NCBI GenBank assembly: GCA_043758775.1
Contig: JAYVMU010000021.1
Location: 1 to 23,998, forward strand
Length of the DNA: 23,998 nt
Reading direction: 5' to 3'
Origin: JACMMS01 sp043758775
GTDB taxonomy: Bacteria > Pseudomonadota > Gammaproteobacteria > Burkholderiales > Methylophilaceae
Shown: one piece after another, positions 15,114 through 23,437 of the stretch
Position numbering within the stretch: position 1 is the first letter of the stretch
Layout of the letters: each line of letters begins with the position of its first letter
Translations under genes and position numbers: made by a program
Notes under the pieces: model-generated
Told to the model about the DNA's origin: nothing
Seen by the model: only the letters and a program-made list of their open reading frames with translations
Database searches by the model: none

Positions 15114-16628
15114 ATGTTAAGCCATATTTTAAGTTTATCTATTTGGGTACCAGTTGTTGCAGGCATTGCCGTGCTTATCTTCGGTAGCGATAAAAACCCT
15201 AATTTTACTCGCTGGTTAGCCCTATTTGGCAGTTTGCTGGGATTCGCTGTTACCATTCCACTCTACACACATTTTAATTTTGCCGATGGCGGTTTTCAGT
15301 TTCAAGAAGGCTGGCGTTGGATACCTGCATTTAATATCAATTATCATCTGGGTGTAGACGGGATTGCTGTACCGTTGATATTACTCACCAGCTTTACTAC
15401 GGTGATTGTGGTGATTGCCGCATGGGAGGTAATTACATCACGTATTGCACAATATATGGCGGCATTTTTGATTATGTCTGGCCTCATGATAGGCGTATTT
15501 AGTGCGTTAGATGGCATTTTGTTTTACGTGTTTTGGGAGTCCATGCTCATTCCAATGTTCTTGGTCATCGGTATTTGGGGCGGCGCTAATCGGGTATATG
15601 CCACGATTAAGTTTTTTCTTTATACCTTACTGGGTTCTTTGTTGATGCTGGTTGCGTTTATCTACTTGTATTACAAAAGTGGTGGTAGTTTTGAGCTGAC
15701 CGACTTCTACGCTTTACCTCTTGCAATGAAGCCACAGCTATTGATTTTTATGGCGTTCTTTATGGCTTTTGCGGTAAAAATTCCCATGTGGCCAGTGCAT
15801 ACCTGGTTGCCTGATGCGCACGTAGAGGCACCAACTGGTGGTTCTGTAGTGCTGGCAGCTGTTATGTTAAAACTTGGTGGTTATGGCTTCTTACGTTTTG
15901 CCATGCCAATTGCGCCTGATGCCGCGTATGCGCTTGCACCAATGATGATTACTTTGTCATTAATCGCAATTGTCTATATTGCGCTGGTAGCATTGGTACA
16001 GCAAGACATGAAAAAGCTAATCGCCTATTCATCTATCTCGCATATGGGTTTTGTCACGCTAGGCTTTTTTATATTCAATCAATTAGGCCTAGAAGGCGCA
16101 ATCATACAGATGATTTCGCATGGCTTTATTTCAGCAGCGATGTTCCTCTGTGTGGGGGTGTTATATGACCGTATGCATAGTCGTAAAATTGCCGATTACG
16201 GTGGTGTAGCCAATACTATGCCTACGTTTACAGCATTTGCTGTGTTATTTTCTATGGCAAACAGTGGCTTGCCAGGAACGTCAGGTTTTGTTGGCGAATT
16301 TATGGTGATCTTGGGTGCATTACAAGTTAACTTCTGGTTTGCATTTTTGGCTGCGACTCTCTTGATATTTGGTGCGGCTTATACTCTGTGGATGATTAAG
16401 CGCTTGTATTATGGTGAAGTGGCTAATAGCCATGTAGCGGCACTTAAAGACATTAATAAACGCGAATTTCTGATACTTGGCACACTGGCATTGATGGTAT
16501 TAGGTTTTGGTGTATATCCAGCCCCCATTACTGAAATGACGCATGCTACAGCTGTGCAATTTTTAAACCAAATACACACTAAATTACCTGATTTAACTAC
16601 AGCAATTACAACCGTTAGCATTCATTAA
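15114..16628 (+). CDS. nuoM: NADH-quinone oxidoreductase subunit M
   Basis: Antiporter-like proton-pumping subunit of complex I, 504 residues with about 14 membrane helices. Glu142 (VFWESMLIPMFL) and Lys222 (FAVKIPMWPVHTWLPDAH) are the conserved proton-path residues corresponding to Glu144 and Lys234 of E. coli NuoM. The signature DAHVEAPTGGSV follows. It begins 13 bases after nuoL and is followed by a 39-base gap to nuoN. Confidence 0.97.
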   Translation: MLSHILSLSIWVPVVAGIAVLIFGSDKNPNFTRWLALFGSLLGFAVTIPLYTHFNFADGGFQFQEGWRWIPAFNINYHLGVDGIAVPLILLTSFTTVIVVIAAWEVITSRIAQYMAAFLIMSGLMIGVFSALDGILFYVFWESMLIPMFLVIGIWGGANRVYATIKFFLYTLLGSLLMLVAFIYLYYKSGGSFELTDFYALPLAMKPQLLIFMAFFMAFAVKIPMWPVHTWLPDAHVEAPTGGSVVLAAVMLKLGGYGFLRFAMPIAPDAAYALAPMMITLSLIAIVYIALVALVQQDMKKLIAYSSISHMGFVTLGFFIFNQLGLEGAIIQMISHGFISAAMFLCVGVLYDRMHSRKIADYGGVANTMPTFTAFAVLFSMANSGLPGTSGFVGEFMVILGALQVNFWFAFLAATLLIFGAAYTLWMIKRLYYGEVANSHVAALKDINKREFLILGTLALMVLGFGVYPAPITEMTHATAVQFLNQIHTKLPDLTTAITTVSIH

Positions 16629-16667
16629 GCGCGGACAATACTCAATAAAAGCATAAACATACAGCAC

Positions 16668-18131
16668 ATGGAAAATATTCAATACGACCTTATCACCGCA
16701 TTGCCCGAGATTATTATATTGGGTATGGCGATGTTTATTTTGATTTTGGATTTATTCCTAAAAGAAAAAACACGCTTTCTAATTTATGGCTTAGCACAGT
16801 CGACCTTGCTCGTTGCTGCCTATGTGACGGTAAGCACGCACACTGCCGCTGTCGGTTACGGCTTTAGTGATATGTTTGTGGATGATGCCCTAAGCGATGT
16901 CCTCAAATTGTTAATGTACCTCGCAACCTCGCTCATACTGATTTATACGCGTAGTTATATTCAATTACGTGGCATGTTTAGAGGTGAGTTTTATGCGCTA
17001 GTGCTATTTGCCTTGCTAGGCATGATGATTATGGCCTCTGGGCAAAGCATGCTGACCATATACATGGGTTTAGAGCTTTTATCGTTATGTGTTTATTCTT
17101 TGGTAGCATTGGACCGTGATAATGCAAAAGCTACTGAAGCGGCCATGAAGTATTTTGTACTGGGCGCGTTAGCATCGGGCATGCTGTTGTATGGTATGTC
17201 GATGATATATGGTGCGACTGGTAGCCTTAATTTAACTCAAATTGCTAATGCACTAATGGATGGCGGCCTGATTCAAAGCACTGGTAGCCACCCAGTATTG
17301 ATACTTGGTTTGGTATTTATTGTCTCTGGCTTAGCATTCAAACTCGGTGCGGTGCCATTTCAAATGTGGGTGCCAGATGTCTATGAAGGCGCACCTACCG
17401 CCATTACCTTATTCATCGGTTCGGTAACCAAATTATCTGCGTTTGCTATTGTTATTCGCTTGCTGGCACAAGGACTGCAACCGTTAGCGCTGGACTGGCA
17501 AGGTATGTTGTTGATTATGGCCGTGCTTTCCATGGTGATTGGTAATATCACGGCCATTGCACAAATCAACCTAAAACGGATGTTGGCCTATTCCACAATT
17601 TCTCATGTAGGCTTTTTGTTATTTGGCTTCATGAGCGCAAGTTTAAACGGCTATGCCTCTGCCATGTTCTATATTGTGGCTTATGTCATTATGTCGCTTG
17701 CTAGTTTCGGTATGATTTTATTGCTATCGCGACAGGGTTTTGAGGCAGATAAATTAGATGATTTCAAAGGACTCAATCAACGTAGCCCATGGCATGCATT
17801 TTTAATGCTAATTATTATGTTCAGTATGGCTGGTATACCACCGACTTTGGGTTTTTATGCCAAATTCACCGTGTTACAAGCCGCGCTACAGGCTGGGTTT
17901 CTCTGGTTTGTAGTATTTGCCGTGTTAATGGCGGTGATTGGTGCGTTTTATTATTTGCGTATCGTCAAGCTTATGTATTTTGATGAGCCGCTAGACCATA
18001 CACCAATCAAGCCAGCAACCGATATGAACTTAGTATTAGGCATTAATGCAATGGCGTTATTGGTATTAGGTTTAATGCCGCAATCATTGATGACATTGTG
18101 TGCCTACGCAATTACGCATTCTATACAATAG
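16668..18131 (+). CDS. nuoN: NADH-quinone oxidoreductase subunit N
   Basis: Third antiporter-like subunit of complex I, 487 residues with about 14 membrane helices. Glu136 (YMGLELLSLCVYSL) and Lys225 (GLAFKLGAVPFQMWVPDVYE) are the expected charged residues in the proton path. It is the last nuo gene, so the operon keeps the full A to N order without insertions. The DUF2818 gene follows 21 bases later on the same strand. Confidence 0.97.
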   Translation: MENIQYDLITALPEIIILGMAMFILILDLFLKEKTRFLIYGLAQSTLLVAAYVTVSTHTAAVGYGFSDMFVDDALSDVLKLLMYLATSLILIYTRSYIQLRGMFRGEFYALVLFALLGMMIMASGQSMLTIYMGLELLSLCVYSLVALDRDNAKATEAAMKYFVLGALASGMLLYGMSMIYGATGSLNLTQIANALMDGGLIQSTGSHPVLILGLVFIVSGLAFKLGAVPFQMWVPDVYEGAPTAITLFIGSVTKLSAFAIVIRLLAQGLQPLALDWQGMLLIMAVLSMVIGNITAIAQINLKRMLAYSTISHVGFLLFGFMSASLNGYASAMFYIVAYVIMSLASFGMILLLSRQGFEADKLDDFKGLNQRSPWHAFLMLIIMFSMAGIPPTLGFYAKFTVLQAALQAGFLWFVVFAVLMAVIGAFYYLRIVKLMYFDEPLDHTPIKPATDMNLVLGINAMALLVLGLMPQSLMTLCAYAITHSIQ

Positions 18132-18152
18132 AAGTTTGCAAGAAGGCATTTT

Positions 18153-18437
18153 ATGACACAAATTATCGTTTTATTGATAGCTTTTTTTATGGCGAATCTG
18201 CCGTGGTTTTCAGAAAAATTATTTTTTGTTTATCCATTAAAAAATAAGCATTTAGGCTGGCGCTTGCTAGAGCTTGTCACTTTATATTTTATTGTAGGCG
18301 CAATCGCCTTATATGCAGAAAATAACACGATGGGCCAGTTGGCATCGCAGCAATGGGAGTTTTATGCGGTGACAGTTTGTCTTTTTTTAGTGTTCACTTT
18401 CCCTGGCTTTGTCTATCGAATGCTATGGAAGAAATAG
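18153..18437 (+). CDS. DUF2818 family small membrane protein
   Basis: A 94-residue protein with three membrane helices (about 3-22, 40-58, 68-88). Text such as MANLPWFSEKLFF, GWRLLELVTLYFIVGAIAL and WEFYAVTVCLFLVFTFPGF identifies the uncharacterised DUF2818 family. The gene is commonly found right behind nuoN in betaproteobacteria, and here the 21-base gap suggests cotranscription with the complex I operon. An assembly or stability role for complex I is a guess from linkage; no catalytic residues are seen. The ribosome-binding site is AAGAAGG, upstream of ATG 18153. Confidence 0.88.
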   Translation: MTQIIVLLIAFFMANLPWFSEKLFFVYPLKNKHLGWRLLELVTLYFIVGAIALYAENNTMGQLASQQWEFYAVTVCLFLVFTFPGFVYRMLWKK

Positions 18438-18492
18438 TATTAAACTTAAAAAACTAAATCCTAAACTAATGATAGTTAGATAAGGGGTTAAC

Positions 18493-19344
18493 ATGCGCTT
18501 AGATGATGAACGTGAAAGTAGCAATGTTGAAGATCGTCGTGGAGATGGCGGTGGTTTTATTGGAGGTAAAAGCATAGGTATTGGCACCATTGCTTTAGCT
18601 CTGGTGGCTATGTATTTCGGTGTAGATCCTTCAGTAATACTCAATCTTGGACAAGGCTTACAACAATCAGCACCTGCTGCTGCAAAACCAATTCCACAAG
18701 ATGACCCCATGGCAAAATTTGTTGCCAAAATATTAGCTTCTACAGAAGATACCTGGGGAGACATTTTCCAGCAGTCAGGTAAACAATATACAGCACCTAA
18801 ACTCGTATTATTCAGCGGTTCAACACCCACATCATGTGGCACAGGTCAGGCCGCCATGGGACCGTTTTACTGCCCTGGGGACCAAAAGGTATATATCGAT
18901 TTAGCGTTTTACCAAGAACTGAAAGACCGCTTTCATGCTCCAGGTGACTTTGCGCAAGCTTACGTCATTGCACATGAAATAGGTCATCACGTACAAAATC
19001 TGCTAGGTACTTCAGCTAAAGTACAAAAAGCCCGTGAGAGTGCTAGGAGTGATGCGGAATCTAACGCTTATTCCGTGCGCTTAGAGTTGCAAGCCGATTG
19101 TTATGCTGGAGTATGGGCAAAACATGCCGATGCTAAAAATCACATCTTAGAGCAAGGTGATGTGGAAGAGGCCCTCACTGCCGCCTCAGCCATTGGTGAC
19201 GATGCCTTACAAAAACAAGCACAAGGCTATGCCGTGCCAGATAGCTTTACTCATGGCACATCACAGCAGCGTATACATTGGTTTAATCAGGGTTTAAACA
19301 CCGGCAATCCGGCACAGTGTGATACTTTTACCGGCAGCGTATAA
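18493..19344 (+). CDS. ypfJ: YpfJ-type neutral zinc metallopeptidase
   Basis: A 283-residue membrane-anchored zinc peptidase of the YpfJ family (PF04228). The charged N-terminus (MRLDDERESSNVEDRRGDGG) is the family hallmark. A single hydrophobic segment, about 27-45, likely anchors it with the catalytic part in the periplasm. The zinc motif is HEIGHH at 161-166 (His161, Glu162, His165). The downstream ELQADCYAGVW stretch (198-208) supplies the further conserved acidic residues. The closing part has GTSQQRIHWF. The physiological substrate is unknown. It follows DUF2818 after 55 bases, with AGATAAGGGG upstream of the start, and is read in the same direction, but the gap may hold its own promoter. 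Confidence 0.9.
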   Translation: MRLDDERESSNVEDRRGDGGGFIGGKSIGIGTIALALVAMYFGVDPSVILNLGQGLQQSAPAAAKPIPQDDPMAKFVAKILASTEDTWGDIFQQSGKQYTAPKLVLFSGSTPTSCGTGQAAMGPFYCPGDQKVYIDLAFYQELKDRFHAPGDFAQAYVIAHEIGHHVQNLLGTSAKVQKARESARSDAESNAYSVRLELQADCYAGVWAKHADAKNHILEQGDVEEALTAASAIGDDALQKQAQGYAVPDSFTHGTSQQRIHWFNQGLNTGNPAQCDTFTGSV

Positions 19345-19352
19345 GCGCTGCC
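19333..19352 (+). promoter_or_regulatory. hairpin across the ypfJ stop and the Nudix gene start region
   Basis: GGCAGCG (19333-19339) pairs perfectly with CGCTGCC (19346-19352) around a 6-nt loop that contains the ypfJ TAA. It occupies the place where the ribosome-binding site of the next gene should be. No T run follows, so it is not a standard terminator. Confidence 0.45.
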
Positions 19353-19359
19353 TATGCTA

Positions 19360-19932
19360 ATGACTAAAGATAAGTTTGATGATGTACATTTGATTGAGAC
19401 TTGCCTGTCGTCAGAAGTAATTGCACAAGGTGGGTTACTTACGGTTAAACGCGATCAAGTGCGCTTACCCAGTGGTGCTAACAGCCAGCGTGAATATGTC
19501 GTGCATCCAGGTGCGGTGCTAGTCGTACCCATTTTAGACAATGGCAACATTCTCTTAGAACGTCAATTTCGTTATCCGTTAAATAAAGTGTTTATTGAGT
19601 TGCCAGCAGGTAAAATTGATGCAGGTGAAAGCCCACTCACTACTGGTCAGCGTGAATTGCTCGAAGAAACCGGCTGTAGCGCTAGTGATTGGATCTATCT
19701 TGGTCTACAGCATCCTTGTATAGGTTACTCAAATGAGGTGATTCATAGTTATTTAGCACGTGGCCTGATGGTAGGCGATCACCAACGAGATGCAGATGAA
19801 GCTATAGAGCTGTTTGAGATGAGTTTAGACGAGTGCATGGGCGCTATACAAAATGGTGAAATTACCGATGGTAAAACTATCATCGCACTTTTCTTGGCTG
19901 AAAAACTCTTAAAAAATTGCCAGAACAAATAA
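19360..19932 (+). CDS. Nudix hydrolase, ADP-ribose pyrophosphatase type
   Basis: A 190-residue Nudix enzyme that most likely splits ADP-ribose into AMP and ribose 5-phosphate. The Nudix box is complete: Gly84, Glu90, then RELLEETG at 98-105, fitting GX5EX7REUXEEXGU. The preceding PAGKID and the beta strand LLERQFRYPLNKVFIELPAG are typical of the ADP-ribose pyrophosphatase (NudF-like) group, which has a Pro/Glu-rich specificity loop after the box. ATG 19360 (MTKDKFDDVHL) looks better than ATG 19354 by resemblance to relatives; neither has a clear ribosome-binding site, and a hairpin lies just upstream. The SDR gene starts 8 bases after its stop. Confidence 0.88.
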   Translation: MTKDKFDDVHLIETCLSSEVIAQGGLLTVKRDQVRLPSGANSQREYVVHPGAVLVVPILDNGNILLERQFRYPLNKVFIELPAGKIDAGESPLTTGQRELLEETGCSASDWIYLGLQHPCIGYSNEVIHSYLARGLMVGDHQRDADEAIELFEMSLDECMGAIQNGEITDGKTIIALFLAEKLLKNCQNK

Positions 19933-19940
19933 ATAATAAA

Positions 19941-20789
19941 ATGAATGCTAAGGTTTTGATTGTCGGTTGTGGCGATTTGGGTACACAAATCGCGCTTCAC
20001 CTGAAGTTACAAGAGTACGAAGTGACTGGCGTGCGGTTAAGTAATAAGCTGCTACCAGCCGGCATACAAACGCTGCAGGTCGATGTTATGCAGCCTGGTG
20101 CTGTAAGCAAACTGGCGCAAATTAAGCCTGATTATTTGATTTATTGTGTGGCCGCTTCTGCAAAAACTAGTGCAGATGTTGATGAAAATTACCGTCTGCA
20201 TTATGTAGAAGGCTTACGTCATATACTTGCGACTCAGCAAACAAATAGCAACTTAAAACATGTGTTTTTTATATCCAGCACCAGAGTTTATGGACAACAA
20301 GCAGAAGAAGCTTTAAATGAATCAATCATTGCTAAACCTGCTGACGCTGCTGGTGAACGCTTATTAGAAGCAGAAAATTTACTTAAACATTTACTCTGTG
20401 CAACGACGACACTCAGGCTGTCAGGTATTTATGGCCCAGGTCGCACACGGTTGCTTAGGCTCGCAGAACAGCCTGACTTGTGGCCTGCACAAAATAGCTG
20501 GACTAACCGTATACATCGCGATGATGCAGCAGCGTTTATTGTGTTTTTGGTTAATCAGCGACAACAACAAAAATCCATAGCAGATTGCTATATCGTCACA
20601 GATAGCCAACCGTCGACACAATATGAAACGCTAAAATGGATAGCCAAGCAAAAAAACATCATGATTGATGCGGTCACGCCGTCAATATCAGGTGGTAAGC
20701 GTTTGAGTAACAAACGCATGTTGCAAACTGGTTTCATATTACGTTACCCTGATTACCAAGCGGGTTATGCTATTTTATTGGCAGAATAG
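19941..20789 (+). CDS. NAD(P)-dependent epimerase/SDR family protein (YeeZ-like)
   Basis: A 282-residue Rossmann-fold protein. The nucleotide-binding glycine motif VGCGDLG is at 8-14. SSTRVYGQ holds the Tyr of the extended-SDR active site, and RLSGIYGPGR follows. The protein is short, lacks the full YxxxK spacing of true epimerases, and resembles the YeeZ group of uncharacterised NAD-binding proteins. The substrate is unknown. I chose ATG 19941 because the TTG at 19917 lies inside the Nudix gene, whereas 19941 gives the usual MNAKVLIVGCG start. The gene is likely translated from the same message as the Nudix hydrolase. Confidence 0.83.
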   Translation: MNAKVLIVGCGDLGTQIALHLKLQEYEVTGVRLSNKLLPAGIQTLQVDVMQPGAVSKLAQIKPDYLIYCVAASAKTSADVDENYRLHYVEGLRHILATQQTNSNLKHVFFISSTRVYGQQAEEALNESIIAKPADAAGERLLEAENLLKHLLCATTTLRLSGIYGPGRTRLLRLAEQPDLWPAQNSWTNRIHRDDAAAFIVFLVNQRQQQKSIADCYIVTDSQPSTQYETLKWIAKQKNIMIDAVTPSISGGKRLSNKRMLQTGFILRYPDYQAGYAILLAE

Positions 20790-20819
20790 CTTTTTCATGT
20801 AGGGCTAACCTCATTTCCA

Positions 20820-20829
20820 TTCACGTGAA
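20820..20829. promoter_or_regulatory. 10-bp palindrome TTCACGTGAA upstream of mltB
   Basis: A perfect palindrome about 20 bases before the mltB start. It may be an operator for a dimeric regulator, but one copy of ten bases can occur by chance. Confidence 0.2.
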
Positions 20830-20850
20830 AATGACGATTAAAGTAAAAAA

Positions 20851-22050
20851 ATGAAACCCAATAAAAAAATAACACTAAGTCTAGTTTTTTTAACACTGAC
20901 CTTACTCGCAGGTACAGCAAAAGCTGGATTTTCTGATTGGCTAGCAGACTTTGAGCAGGAAGCCATCAATAATGGCATCTCTCAAACGACACTGGATAAA
21001 GCCTTCAACAACATTAGCCCTCTGCCGCAAGTTATTCAACTAGACCACAGCCAGCCCGAGTTTATTTACCCTTTCTCTACATATATTAGTCAGCGCGTTA
21101 CACCACAAAAAATAGCCGCTGGCCAAAAGTTGCTGGTGCAATATCAAACTTTATTCGATGCCATTGAGAAAGAGTATGGCATTCCAAGATCGTTATTAGT
21201 CGCATTTTGGGGCATGGAAACTAACTATGGGCGCAATAAAGGCAATATCAATATACCCGCAGCTTTGGCTACGCTAGCGCAGGATAGTAGACGCCAAGAC
21301 TTTTTCCGTGCCCAATTGATGGACGCAATGCGTATTCTAGAGGCGGGTAATGTAACGGCCAGCGCCATGCGTGGGTCATGGGCAGGTGCTATGGGCCATA
21401 TGCAGTTTATGCCGAGTACTTTTATGCGCTATGGCGTGGATGCAGATAACGATGGTCGCATAGATGTGTGGCAATCGGTACCAGACGCGATGGTTTCAGC
21501 AGCAAATTATCTTGCAAGCATCGGCTGGATTACAAATGAGCCTGCAGCGATTGAAGTGCAGTTGCCTAGTAACTTTGCTTGGCAAAATGCGCAATTAACC
21601 TTACGCAAACCAGTTGCTGAATGGGTTGAATTAGGTGTTAAAACAGTCAATGATGCACCGTTTCCTATGGTAACTAACAATACTGCAATTTTGCTACCTC
21701 AAGGCTGGCAAGGACCGGCATTTATGGTGTTCAGTAATTTTGATGTGATTATGGATTGGAATCGCTCGGTTAATTATGCCTTGTCGGTGGCTAATCTGGC
21801 CGACCGCTATGGCGGCAGTATACCGATAGTCGGTGGCCAATATGCTGAAACCGGCGCGTTAAGTTTTAACCAGATGATGATCTTACAAACCAGTTTGAAT
21901 GAGCATGGGTTTGATGCGGGAAATTCAGATGGTTTTCCTGGTTTAAAAACGCAGGCTGCGATACGCTTGTATCAAGCATCTGTTGGCTTGCCGGCTGACG
22001 GCTATGCCAGCCTCAGTTTGCTGATGAGGTTGCAGGGTATTGACAAATAG
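20851..22050 (+). CDS. mltB: MltB-type lytic murein transglycosylase with peptidoglycan-binding tail
   Basis: A periplasmic enzyme that cleaves the MurNAc-GlcNAc bond of peptidoglycan and forms 1,6-anhydro ends. 399 residues. A signal peptide (positively charged start, hydrophobic core 8-22, cleavage after AKA at 25) has no lipobox Cys, so the product is soluble and not a lipoprotein like E. coli MltB. The SLT_2 domain covers about 28-330. The catalytic Glu is Glu123 in FWGMETNYGR, and GAMGHMQFMPSTFMRYGVD is the second signature. A C-terminal PG_binding_1 domain (about 340-397, LNEHGFDAGNSDGFPGLKT) would hold it on the cell wall. It is separated from the SDR gene by 61 bases and may have its own promoter. 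Confidence 0.93.
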   Translation: MKPNKKITLSLVFLTLTLLAGTAKAGFSDWLADFEQEAINNGISQTTLDKAFNNISPLPQVIQLDHSQPEFIYPFSTYISQRVTPQKIAAGQKLLVQYQTLFDAIEKEYGIPRSLLVAFWGMETNYGRNKGNINIPAALATLAQDSRRQDFFRAQLMDAMRILEAGNVTASAMRGSWAGAMGHMQFMPSTFMRYGVDADNDGRIDVWQSVPDAMVSAANYLASIGWITNEPAAIEVQLPSNFAWQNAQLTLRKPVAEWVELGVKTVNDAPFPMVTNNTAILLPQGWQGPAFMVFSNFDVIMDWNRSVNYALSVANLADRYGGSIPIVGGQYAETGALSFNQMMILQTSLNEHGFDAGNSDGFPGLKTQAAIRLYQASVGLPADGYASLSLLMRLQGIDK

Positions 22051-22158
22051 TAAGTGATTGAATTAATCGTGTGCTAGCTGTGTTTTTGAAAATAAGTGAT
22101 ATGGTATTAGTGGGAATTTAATCTTTGATAGGCCCTTAATAGATTGAAGTCAAAAAAG

Positions 22159-23100
22159 ATGATAAATATTAGAGAAAAAATTGCAACCGATAGTGATACC
22201 TACAAAACTCTATTGGAATCTACCAAGGCAATTCCTTGGAAAATAAACTGGAATAGTATGCAGTTTGCTTATATCGGGCCACAGATAGAAAGTCTGCTCG
22301 GCTGGACTCCTGCAAGTTGGGTAAGCGTAGATGACTGGGTAGCCAGAATGCACCCAGATGACAGAGAGTGGGTGGTTAATTTTTGCGTGTCTCAATCAAA
22401 GGCAGGCGTAGATCATGAAGCCGATTATCGTGCACTGACTAAAGATGGCGGTTATGTGTGGATCCGTGATGTAGTGCATGTAGTACGCAACGAAAACGGC
22501 GAAGTTGATTCATTGATAGGATTTATGTTCGACATCAGTGAGCGCAAAAGAACTGAAGAAAAGCTGACTAGCCTGCAAAAAGAACTAGAAGAACTTTCTT
22601 TCAAAGACGGCTTGACGGGTGTTTTTAACCGACGTATGTTTGATGCCAATATTGGAGTGGAATGGGCGAATGCTCAACGTAGCAACCAACCACTTGCGCT
22701 CATCATGATTGATATTGATTATTTTAAGTAATATAACGACCGCTATGGGCATATTCAAGGTGATTATTGTTTAAAACTAGTAGGGAAAATCTTGAGCTCA
22801 GCGGCTTCTCGCCCACGTGATTTTTTTGCTCGATATGGTGGTGAAGAGTTTGTTATGGTGCTACCTGATACCGATGAAAGATCTGCTGAAATGATTGCTG
22901 AGCGATGCCGAAGCTTAGTTTTTATAGAACAAATTCCGCATGAGGAATCTCAGCTTTGCCCAGTGTTAACCATTAGTCTTGGAGTTGGTAGCATTATTCC
23001 ATCTCAGCAAGATAAAGCGATAGACTTTATTGATAAGGTAGACAAGTCCTTATATCAAGCAAAACAAAAAAGCAGAAACTGCATTGTTACAAGCTTGTAA
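22159..23100 (+). pseudogene. PAS-GGDEF diguanylate cyclase interrupted by an in-frame stop
   Basis: Would make cyclic di-GMP from two GTP. From ATG 22159 there is a PAS domain (about 15-130; WIRDVVHVVRNENGEVDSLI, FDISERKR), a short coiled link, then the GGDEF domain from DGLTGVFNRRMFD (150-162). Within IDIDYFK, which includes the metal-binding Asp, codon 191 is TAA (22729-22731). The same frame continues without any shift as YNDRYGHIQGD, the inhibitory-site RxxD (RPRD) and the active-site GGEEF. Relatives usually have Q, K or another residue where the stop is; CAA to TAA is one substitution. The split separates metal and substrate residues, so neither half should be active, though the PAS part could still fold. 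A TTG at 22144 is an alternative start. Sequencing error is possible. Confidence 0.88.
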
Positions 23101-23113
23101 AACATTTTCTTTC

Positions 23114-23140
23114 GCTGACTAAGGTTAGCTGCACTTTTTT
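23114..23140 (+). terminator. terminator-like hairpin behind the cyclase gene
   Basis: GCTGAC (23114-23119) and GTTAGC (23124-23129) form a 6-bp stem with one G-U pair and a TAAG loop. Six T follow after five bases. The short stem and offset T run make it a modest candidate for ending transcription of the cyclase gene. Confidence 0.4.
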
Positions 23141-23210
23141 ATATTTTCGGATATTTTCTCATTAAATATGTACTATCTATGGCTAGTAATATTGCTTTAG
23201 TAGTTAAGGA

Positions 23211-23249
23211 GGTTATGGATGTCAAATATAACGCTCAATATCCATAACC
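23211..23249. promoter_or_regulatory. 10-bp inverted repeat beyond the luxI 3' end, over a ribosome-binding site and ATG
   Basis: GGTTATGGAT (23211-23220) and ATCCATAACC (23240-23249) are exact inverted copies with a 19-nt spacer. The left arm overlaps the end of AAGGAGG (23206-23212) and the ATG at 23219. On the minus strand it lies just after the luxI stop but lacks a T run, so it is not a standard terminator. Confidence 0.5.
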
Positions 23250-23437
23250 AAGCTCAAGCCGCTATGCTCAAAGAATTAGATAGTGCTAAATATGTTTTAT
23301 CTACATCCAAGTACAATGCAACTGCGTTTTCAATACCTATTACTGCTGGTGGACCTAACCTAGTTATTGCGCAGCCAGATCTTTTTAATAGCCGTTCTAT
23401 AGCAGTTGTCGTCACTGTTATGAACTTTTCAATCTGA
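23219..23437 (+). other. possible 72-aa reading frame antisense to luxI 3' end
   Basis: An ATG stands six bases behind a near-perfect ribosome-binding site, AAGGAGG. Only the first dozen codons are outside luxI; the rest runs antisense through its last 60 codons, where the coding evidence clearly belongs to luxI. The frame may be the start of an older gene cut by the arrival of luxI, an antisense-overlapping small gene, or chance. I do not recognise the peptide. Confidence 0.25.

Noticed and set aside
18423..18842. 139-codon minus-strand frame over ypfJ
   Set aside because: Antisense to the start of a recognisable metallopeptidase gene; no recognisable protein features of its own.
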